Source of the DNA: a bacterium
GTDB taxonomy: Bacteria; Zixibacteria; MSB-5A5; GN15; FEB-12
Assembly (NCBI GenBank): GCA_030629485.1
Contig: DAOVOW010000181.1
Span: forward strand, 1 to 5,144
Direction of reading: 5' to 3'
Length of the DNA stretch: 5,144 bases
Each line of letters opens with the position of its first letter. The first letter of the stretch is position 1. Shown here piece after piece: positions 1 through 5,144 of this stretch. A program made the position numbers and the translations under genes. The notes beneath the pieces were generated by a model. The model was given only the letters and a program-made list of their open reading frames with translations, searched no databases and was not told the origin of the DNA.

Positions 1-2
1 AG

Positions 3-1511
3 ATTTGCCTGGACGGCTTCCTGGTTTCCGATCCTGACGGCAACCTTGATGAGGTAATCGTCACGGTCGACGGACTACCGTATAGCATCAGCAACGGGAC
101 AATCTGTTTCACACCGCTGGCCGGTGAAAATAATATTGTCGTGACGGCAGTTGACAGTTGCGGCGCTCAAGCACAGTGTCAGTCGGTGGTTTCGATTTCG
201 TTGAATGCTCCGCCGAGCTGCGAGGTCCCCAATGACACGACGATCTTCCTCTGCGACCTGACCGAAGTGTCGCTGCCGGTGTCGGGCCATGATATCGACG
301 GTAACCTGACGGGTTGTTCGATTGTCAGCGGTCCGGGACAACTCATTGATGGGTTTTGGACTTACACTCCGTCCGGCGATGAAACAGTAACGGTAACCAT
401 TCAGTGCACCGACGACTGTGGTGCATCGTGTGAGAGCAGCTTCACCGTAACGTTCGACTTGAACGCACCACCGGCGGTGGCCTGTGTCGACTTCCTCGAA
501 CCGGTCTTTGTATGCAACTTGGATGATGAGATCTGTGTCGAGGGTTTTGGAGCCATAGATGAGGACAGGAACCTTGACACTATATGGGTCACTGTCAACG
601 GCGGCGACTACCCCGTTATAGAAAATAGCGTCTGCTTTGTGCCCACAGAAGGCGCCAACTCGATGATTCTCTATGCCGTTGATGATTGCGGTGATACCAG
701 TTGGTGCGACGCCGTGGTTGAGGTTATTCTCAACAGCGAGCCGGTCTGCCTGACGCCGACCGACACCTCGCTGTTCAACTGTGGCCCTCAGGAACTGTGT
801 TTGGATCTGTTAGCCGACGACCCGGATGGCAACCTCTACGGATGGGAACTGATCTCCGGTCCCGGCGCTATCAACGGCGACCAGTGGTGCTACACGCCCG
901 AAGGCACCGAGACAGTCACGGTCACAGTTCGCGCCTCGGATTCGTGCGGCGCATATTGCGACCAGACATTCACCGTTACCTTTGAAATCAACCAGCCGCC
1001 GATAGTCACCTGCCCCGGTGACATCACCCTGGAGACCTGTGACCTCGGCGAAGTCTGCATCGACGGCTTTGCGGCGTCCGACCCGGAGGGTGCTCTGGAG
1101 TCGATCATTGTAACGGTCAACGGCGCTCAGGTCGTCATGGCTAACGGTACTGTCTGCTTCACGCCGATTGAAGGACCTAACGTCATCGTCCTGACAGCTA
1201 TCGACGCTTGCGGCGCCGAGAGTTCTTGTGAGACCATCGTGACCGTTGATCTCAACGACGCACCCATCTGCAACCCGCCTAACGACACCACGATTGTCCT
1301 TTGCGAACCTGAAGAAATCTGCCTGCCGATGTCGGCTACCGACCCTAACGGCAATTTCGACCGTTGCGAGGTCTTCTCCGGTGTGGGTGAAATCGTCGAC
1401 GGTTATTGGTGCTATACTCCGGATAAGAGCATCGGCGGTACTATCACCGTTCGCTGCTACGACAGTTGCGGCGCATATTGCGACGCCGAATTCACAGTGA
1501 CCATCGAGATC
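3..1511 (+). repeat. Units U1-U6: three copies of an alternating two-domain super-repeat
   Basis: Protein-level repeats U1 (3-203, lacks its first strand), U2 (204-461, 86 aa), U3 (462-731, 90 aa), U4 (732-989, 86 aa), U5 (990-1253, 88 aa) and U6 (1254-1511, 86 aa). Odd units U1, U3 and U5 share a DGF or EGF after the third Cys, then VTVNG-type strands, CFTP or CFVP and an EGxN turn. Even units U2, U4 and U6 share SGPG or SGVG, a W-x-YTP strand, TVTV, then CGAxC and an FTVT closing strand. Odd-to-odd and even-to-even spacing is 174-176 residues. All six carry the sixth Cys. In the representative U5 the six Cys codons begin at 1011, 1038, 1056, 1155, 1209 and 1227. The similarity is at protein level; the DNA copies are clearly diverged, so this is not a recent tandem expansion. 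Confidence 0.85.
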
Positions 1512-4500
1512 AATACACCGCCGATAGTCTATGATCGGTTTACCTCCGCTACTTTGTGTGAACCCGATCAACTCCGCGAGGTTGCCGTTACCGCTTTTGA
1601 CGCCGATGGCGACCCAATGACCTTCATCATGCTGTCCGGCGTGGGCACCGTTAATACCCAGACGGGATTGATCAGTTACTTCCCGGATACATCCGGTGTA
1701 TACACCTTTGAAGTGGCGGCCTACGATACTTGCGCCGGTGACACCGGCTTCGTCTACGACACGATAACAATAAACAGCCCGCCGATTCTCCTCACGTTTG
1801 ACTCTACCGTTTATCTGTGTAACGTCCAAGAGATATGTTTCGATGTGGTAGCCACTGATGCAGACGGCGATATTCTTAACATCACCCAAGAATCTGGTCC
1901 GGGCGGGTTTACGATGTTGACCGACAGTTCCGGACAGACCTGCTTCATGCCGAACGACGTCGACTCAGCCACGTACATATTTGAATACTGTGTTACCGAT
2001 CCTTGTACCGGCAGCAAGATTTACAGCGAGGCTTGCCCCGAGTGTCCACCGTGCGATCCGGATACTATTAGAATAACAGTACTGCTCGACCGTCCGCCGG
2101 TCGTGGATTGTCCCGAACCGCAGTTGTTCTCGATATGTGAACCGCAGACGCTCTGCTTTGACTTCGATCCCGGCGATCCGGACCTGACGGTGAACATCCT
2201 CTCGCAGAATGCAATCTACGACGCGGGATTAGTTTGCTTCGATGCCGTCGGCAATGACCAGTTTGATATAGTTATCGAGGTCGTGGACATTTGCGACCAC
2301 TCCGACACCTGTATCGTGCCGGTGACAATCGAGGGTAACCACGCGCCGAGTGTCACCACAGCCGACGATTTCGACCGTTTCCTCTGTGAGCCCTCAGAGA
2401 TATGCTTCTCAGCAATCGTCTCCGATCCTGATATGGACGCCGTGACGGTCACCGTCAATTACGGACAGTTCGATGCCGACAATGAGCGAGTCTGTTTCAA
2501 CGCCGATACTGCCGGCAGCTACACGATAATCGTCACGGCGGCCGATTCGTGTGGCGCCACGGCAACCGACACGACAGTGGTTACGGTCGGTCTTAACCTG
2601 CCACCGTATGTCGATCTTGGCGCCGATTTCGAGGTCGGTCTGTGCGGCCTCACCGAAGTTTGTGTCGACGTTACCGTCGGTGACGAGGACGGCAACCTGC
2701 TTACCGTAACTCCGAATCTCGGCAGTTACGATCCGCAGACCGGCAAGGTCTGTTTCGAAGTAGATCACGACGGCGTCTACGAATTGATCGTCGAAGCCAC
2801 CGACGAGTGCGGTGCAACTGCGGCGGATATAGTGACAATCACTGTGACCTCCGGCGCGCCGCCATTTGTCGACCTGGGTGACGATCTTGATCTCGACTTG
2901 TGTGAACTGGGCGAAATCTGCGTCGATGTCAACACGATTAGCGTTTACCAGTCACTAACAGCCAGCCTGGGTATCTATAACGAGGTTACCTCGCAGGTCT
3001 GCTTCACGCCTGACGGACCGGGCAGTTACACCATGATTGTGACAGTGGTTGATACGTGCGACCTGATGGCCGCCGACACCATCAACATAAGCGTGGACAT
3101 CAACAGCCCGCCGGTCGCGACAGGAATGCCCGACACAACGGTATACCTGTGTTATCCGCAGGCTATATGCCTGCCGATAGACATCTCCGATCCGGATGAC
3201 AATATCCAGACTATTGATGTCAACCGCGGCTCGTACAGCGACGGGCAGGTTTGTTTCACACCTTACGACAGTGGCACTTTCGAGATTATCGTGACGGTTA
3301 CCGACAGTTGCGACATGGTCGATGCCGACACCGCTTATGTGACAATCCTGACCGACCAGGGGATTGAGCTTGTCTGTCCGAACGACACGACTATCTTCAC
3401 TTGTGTCGGTGACACTTTCTGCCTGCCGATCGGCGGTATCCCTGAGATAGCAACCGTCAACGTGACCGGAATCAACACCTGGTTCGATGATGAACTGCAA
3501 TCTGTCTGCTTCGTCTCCGAGTGCGGTAATACCAACGCCGTCACCCTCGAGATTGTCACTCCGTGCGGCAGCTTTAGTTGCAGCTTCACTGTCACCATTG
3601 AATGCAACCATGATCCGCTCGTACTCCTGCCACCCGACTCAAGCATCATGTTCTGCGGTCCGTCGGAGGTCTGCGTGCCGGTGGGCGTGTACGATCCGGA
3701 CAATAACCTTGACAGCGTCAAGGTCGACAGCGGCTCGTACTACGATCCGCTGCACAGCCGCGTCTGCTTCACCGCTGACACAGCCGGCGTTTACGACCTG
3801 ATCGTGACGGCTGTCGATGAATGCGGTGAAGAGGACAGCGACACTATGGCGGTCACTGTTGAGTTCAATACGGCGCCGTTTATCATCTACGATTGGGCCG
3901 ACTCCGTTATCACCACCTGCCAGCCCAACATCTGCGTACCAATAGCGTTCGGCGACGCCGAAGACAACCTTGTCGAAGTACTGACCGACGTCGGCTACTA
4001 CGACGATGCCACCGGCGAAATATGTTTCACCGCCGAGAACTCCGGGGTCTACTGCGTCGAGGTCATAGCGATCGATGAATGTGGCCTGGCCGACACGCTG
4101 AATGCCTGCGTCACAGTCGAGTTTGGCGAGACCGTGCAGATCACTTGTCCGGAAGATACCTTACAGTCCGAACCGATCTGCGGTCCGACCGAGGTCTGTG
4201 TACCGCTGGACATCATCGGTAACAACTTCACTGTCGTTTCGTCAATCGGTACCTACAGCGATGGCCAACTCTGCTTCCCGGCGGATACTGCCGGCATCTA
4301 CGAAATCACGGTGATTGGCATTGCCGAGTGCAACAGCGATACCTGTATTGTCTACGTTGAGGTTACCATTCCGGACGAGGCGGTAATCACCTGCCCCGCC
4401 GACACCGCTCTGCTGGTCTGCGGCCCCGACACCCTGTGTCTGGACTATACGGTCTCAGCGTCCGTAGAAATGGTAAATGTGACGGAACCGGCGTACCTGA

Positions 4501-5144
4501 GCGAGAATCAGGTTTGCGTTCCGATACTCGAGGCCGGGTCGCTTGAAATCACGATGATCGCTACGTCGATCTGCAGCTCCGACACATGCAACTTTACGGT
4601 TACCGCGGACTTTAACAGTCCACCGGAGATCGTGTCCGGTCCGGACACCAGCCTGACCGTGTGTGAGCCGTACGAGGTTTGTATCCCCATCACCTATTGT
4701 GACGTTGATGACAACATAATAGAGGTGTCATCTTCGCACGGTCAGATCGTTGAAAATGATGTCTGTTTCACTCCGACCGATTTCGGTATTGACACTGTCG
4801 TAGTGTCAGTGCGTGATGCCTGTGGTGAAACAGCCTACGATACCACCGTCGTGACAATTCTACCGGGTGGGATACCGTGGATCATCTGTCCTTCCACGAC
4901 AGTGTACGACACCTTGTGTGAAGCCGATTCCGTATGTATCACTATGCCGATCAGTCCAACCGATGCGGTCGTGACGGTTTTGCCGAACGGTTCCTACAAC
5001 CCCGCCACCGGCGAGGTGTCTGTTTATATCAGTGAGACCGGACTGTACAACATCACGGTGACAGCCGAAGCCCAGTGCGGCGTCGACACCTGCGAGTTCG
5101 ATCTTGATGTCCTCGTGGTAGAGCCCGCCGTCGTCACCTGCCCC
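3..5144 (+). CDS. Giant secreted or surface protein with tandem Cys-rich Ig-like/HYR-like repeats (partial at both ends)
   Basis: The frame starting at base 3 is open for 1714 codons and continues past both window edges, so neither start nor stop is visible; internal Met codons all lie inside repeats and are not credible starts. The product is 19 complete and two partial repeats of about 81-105 residues. Conserved landmarks are an Asn-x-Pro-Pro linker, an optional CP, a C-x5-C pair (CEPxEIC style), an acidic DxDGN-type turn, a CFTP strand, G-x-Y, a D-x-CG motif and a closing TVTV strand. About 109 Cys, only 4 Lys and about 13 Arg make it Cys-rich and strongly acidic. Paired Cys suggest an oxidising location, so export is inferred, though no signal peptide or anchor is in view. 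The first Cys in CP and the last Cys before the closing strand recall HYR domains; the acidic turn recalls cadherin-like calcium loops. The likely role is a surface adhesin, stalk or matrix protein; ligand unknown. No enzymatic motif was seen. The open frame is certain; the function is inferred. Confidence 0.93.
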   Translation, partial: MCLDGFLVSDPDGNLDEVIVTVDGLPYSISNGTICFTPLAGENNIVVTAVDSCGAQAQCQSVVSISLNAPPSCEVPNDTTIFLCDLTEVSLPVSGHDIDGNLTGCSIVSGPGQLIDGFWTYTPSGDETVTVTIQCTDDCGASCESSFTVTFDLNAPPAVACVDFLEPVFVCNLDDEICVEGFGAIDEDRNLDTIWVTVNGGDYPVIENSVCFVPTEGANSMILYAVDDCGDTSWCDAVVEVILNSEPVCLTPTDTSLFNCGPQELCLDLLADDPDGNLYGWELISGPGAINGDQWCYTPEGTETVTVTVRASDSCGAYCDQTFTVTFEINQPPIVTCPGDITLETCDLGEVCIDGFAASDPEGALESIIVTVNGAQVVMANGTVCFTPIEGPNVIVLTAIDACGAESSCETIVTVDLNDAPICNPPNDTTIVLCEPEEICLPMSATDPNGNFDRCEVFSGVGEIVDGYWCYTPDKSIGGTITVRCYDSCGAYCDAEFTVTIEINTPPIVYDRFTSATLCEPDQLREVAVTAFDADGDPMTFIMLSGVGTVNTQTGLISYFPDTSGVYTFEVAAYDTCAGDTGFVYDTITINSPPILLTFDSTVYLCNVQEICFDVVATDADGDILNITQESGPGGFTMLTDSSGQTCFMPNDVDSATYIFEYCVTDPCTGSKIYSEACPECPPCDPDTIRITVLLDRPPVVDCPEPQLFSICEPQTLCFDFDPGDPDLTVNILSQNAIYDAGLVCFDAVGNDQFDIVIEVVDICDHSDTCIVPVTIEGNHAPSVTTADDFDRFLCEPSEICFSAIVSDPDMDAVTVTVNYGQFDADNERVCFNADTAGSYTIIVTAADSCGATATDTTVVTVGLNLPPYVDLGADFEVGLCGLTEVCVDVTVGDEDGNLLTVTPNLGSYDPQTGKVCFEVDHDGVYELIVEATDECGATAADIVTITVTSGAPPFVDLGDDLDLDLCELGEICVDVNTISVYQSLTASLGIYNEVTSQVCFTPDGPGSYTMIVTVVDTCDLMAADTINISVDINSPPVATGMPDTTVYLCYPQAICLPIDISDPDDNIQTIDVNRGSYSDGQVCFTPYDSGTFEIIVTVTDSCDMVDADTAYVTILTDQGIELVCPNDTTIFTCVGDTFCLPIGGIPEIATVNVTGINTWFDDELQSVCFVSECGNTNAVTLEIVTPCGSFSCSFTVTIECNHDPLVLLPPDSSIMFCGPSEVCVPVGVYDPDNNLDSVKVDSGSYYDPLHSRVCFTADTAGVYDLIVTAVDECGEEDSDTMAVTVEFNTAPFIIYDWADSVITTCQPNICVPIAFGDAEDNLVEVLTDVGYYDDATGEICFTAENSGVYCVEVIAIDECGLADTLNACVTVEFGETVQITCPEDTLQSEPICGPTEVCVPLDIIGNNFTVVSSIGTYSDGQLCFPADTAGIYEITVIGIAECNSDTCIVYVEVTIPDEAVITCPADTALLVCGPDTLCLDYTVSASVEMVNVTEPAYLSENQVCVPILEAGSLEITMIATSICSSDTCNFTVTADFNSPPEIVSGPDTSLTVCEPYEVCIPITYCDVDDNIIEVSSSHGQIVENDVCFTPTDFGIDTVVVSVRDACGETAYDTTVVTILPGGIPWIICPSTTVYDTLCEADSVCITMPISPTDAVVTVLPNGSYNPATGEVSVYISETGLYNITVTAEAQCGVDTCEFDLDVLVVEPAVVTCP
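1512..2087 (+). repeat. Units U7-U8: irregular repeats separating the two halves
   Basis: U7 (1512-1772, 87 aa) keeps the Asn-Thr-Pro-Pro linker, CEP, an acidic DADGD turn and a D-x-C motif, but has only two Cys, matching C2 and C5 of other units. Its C3 position is Arg (cgc at 1575) and its C4 position is Ser (agt at 1674). U8 (1773-2087, 105 aa) is the longest unit: it has C2, C3, C4 and C5, an extra Cys just before C5 (1989), and an insertion after C5 containing three more Cys. The two units interrupt the alternating pattern upstream and precede the simpler units downstream. Boundaries are set by the Asn-Ser-Pro-Pro linker at 1773 and the Asp-Arg-Pro-Pro linker at 2088. Confidence 0.8.
2007..2060 (+). 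other. Cys-rich insertion loop (CPECPPC) in unit U8
   Basis: Between the C5 Cys of U8 (tgt at 2004) and the following Asp-Thr (2061) there are 19 positions, against about 6 in a standard unit such as U10, so about 13 residues are inserted. The loop carries three Cys (codons 2034, 2043 and 2052) in a C-x2-C-x2-C arrangement, CPECPPC, and one of the four Lys of the whole window (2016). U8 lacks the usual C1 and C6. The loop could be locked by disulfides with the extra Cys at 1989, or could bind a metal; nothing in the sequence decides between these. Confidence 0.7.
2088..2336 (+). repeat. Unit U9: six-Cys repeat
   Basis: U9 (83 aa) starts at an Asp-Arg-Pro-Pro linker and has all six standard Cys: DCP, ICEP, LCF, VCF, ICD and DTC. 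The acidic turn is altered to a DPGDPD arrangement, and the strand between turn and CF is short. It follows the Cys-rich irregular U8 and precedes the four-Cys block, so the six-Cys form is not confined to the upstream half. The end is set by the Asn-His-Ala-Pro linker at 2337. Confidence 0.8.
2337..3353 (+). repeat. Units U10-U13: four consecutive four-Cys repeats
   Basis: U10 (2337-2594, 86 aa), U11 (2595-2852, 86 aa), U12 (2853-3101, 83 aa) and U13 (3102-3353, 84 aa) each have exactly C2, C3, C4 and C5 and lack both C1 and C6. U11 and U12 are the closest neighbours, sharing VDLG plus an acidic stretch before C2 and a CVDV after it, which suggests a local duplication. U10, U11 and U13 keep an acidic turn (DPDMD, DEDGN, DPDDN); U12 has lost it. 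The linkers are NHAP, NLPP, GAPP and NSPP. Confidence 0.83.
3354..5144 (+). repeat. Units U14-U21: mixed four- to eight-Cys repeats
   Basis: U14 (3354-3605, 84 aa, 8 Cys), U15 (3606-3866, 87 aa, 4 Cys), U16 (3867-4124, 86 aa, 6 Cys), U17 (4125-4370, 82 aa, 6 Cys), U18 (4371-4613, 81 aa, 6 Cys), U19 (4614-4865, 84 aa, 5 Cys), U20 (4866-5117, 84 aa, 5 Cys) and the first nine residues of U21 (5118-5144, ending in the C1-type TCP). Linkers here are less uniform: several lack the Pro-Pro (U14, U17, U18, U20), and those boundaries were placed ten residues before the D or T of the DT motif that follows CP. U14, U17, U18 and U20 have lost the acidic turn; U15, U16 and U19 keep it (DPDNN, DAEDN, DVDDN). 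Truncation at 5144 is the window edge, not the gene end. Confidence 0.8.

Noticed and set aside
1246..1500. An 84-codon + strand frame, and similar short ones at 797-985, 3893-4078 and 4102-4314
   Set aside because: All overlap the repeat gene out of frame, have no recognisable content and no independent start signal.
1575..1676. A possible frameshift or pseudogene at U7, where Cys are missing
   Set aside because: The frame continues intact on both sides, and the missing Cys are explained by substitutions, not by indels.
810..1889. A 359-codon open frame on the - strand
   Set aside because: It lies in exact codon register opposite the repeat gene, so its length only reflects the rarity of TTA, CTA and TCA codons in the sense frame; its end is the sense TTA at 810. 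The translation shows no recognisable domain, and the sense frame has clear repeat conservation throughout.
2034..2054. CPECPPC as a thioredoxin-type or zinc-ribbon active site
   Set aside because: Only a short loop is present, with no surrounding thioredoxin or zinc-ribbon fold features; it is kept only as a Cys-rich insertion.
2409..2768. A 119-codon open frame on the - strand
   Set aside because: It is also in antisense codon register over U10-U11, with no plausible ribosome site or domain.
2955..3611. A 218-codon open frame on the - strand
   Set aside because: It is in the same antisense codon register and crosses three repeat units; it is a by-product of sense codon choice with no family features.
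3487..3801. A 104-codon + strand frame
   Set aside because: It is out of frame with the repeat gene, low in complexity (Ala, Ser, Thr, Arg) and spans a repeat boundary; a shadow.
3..5144. A DNA-level tandem repeat or CRISPR-like array
   Set aside because: The periodicity of about 250-260 bases is at protein level. The units differ at many bases, there are no short identical direct repeats with uniform spacers, and the reading frame is kept throughout.

Overview
The whole window is the interior of one very large + strand gene. A single reading frame (codons starting at position 3) runs to the last base without a stop: 1714 codons, open at both ends, with no start, signal peptide, membrane segment, anchor, promoter or terminator inside the window. 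No other gene, RNA gene, mobile element or CRISPR array is supported, and there is no intergenic stretch. All frames in the other five registers are shadows.

The protein is a string of divergent beta-sandwich-type repeats of about 81-105 residues (mostly 82-88): 19 complete units plus a partial unit at each end, called U1-U21 here. Each unit runs roughly: Asn-x-Pro-Pro linker, optional CP, short strand, C-x5-C (typically CEPxEIC), acidic turn of the type DPDGN, strand, Gly-rich turn, CFTP, G-x-Y, strand, D-x-CG, optional Cys, final strand TVTV, next Asn-Pro-Pro. This resembles extracellular Ig-like, HYR-like or cadherin-like repeats of large bacterial surface or secreted proteins. Unit starts are 3 (partial), 204, 462, 732, 990, 1254, 1512, 1773, 2088, 2337, 2595, 2853, 3102, 3354, 3606, 3867, 4125, 4371, 4614, 4866 and 5118 (partial).

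Region by region: U1-U6 (3-1511) alternate between two subtypes, giving three copies of a two-domain super-repeat of about 175 residues. U7-U8 (1512-2087) are irregular: U7 has only two Cys, while U8 has an inserted Cys-rich loop. U9 is a six-Cys unit. U10-U13 (2337-3353) are four consecutive four-Cys units. U14-U21 (3354-5144) mix four-, five-, six- and eight-Cys units.

The most informative signal is the cysteine pattern. I count about 109 Cys in 1714 residues. Their presence and absence covaries between units as if they pair C1-C6, C2-C5 and C3-C4, a nested disulfide ladder; 17 of 19 complete units have an even Cys count. With only 4 Lys and about 13 Arg against very many Asp and Glu, this suggests an oxidised, exported, very acidic and probably calcium-stabilised stalk or adhesin.

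The organism cannot be fixed from one repeat protein. The GC content (mid-50s by eye), normal bacterial codon use and this style of Cys-rich Asn-Pro-Pro repeat fit an uncultured Gram-negative bacterium. From memory, similar repeat strings occur in FCB-type candidate phyla such as Zixibacteria, but that is a weak inference.
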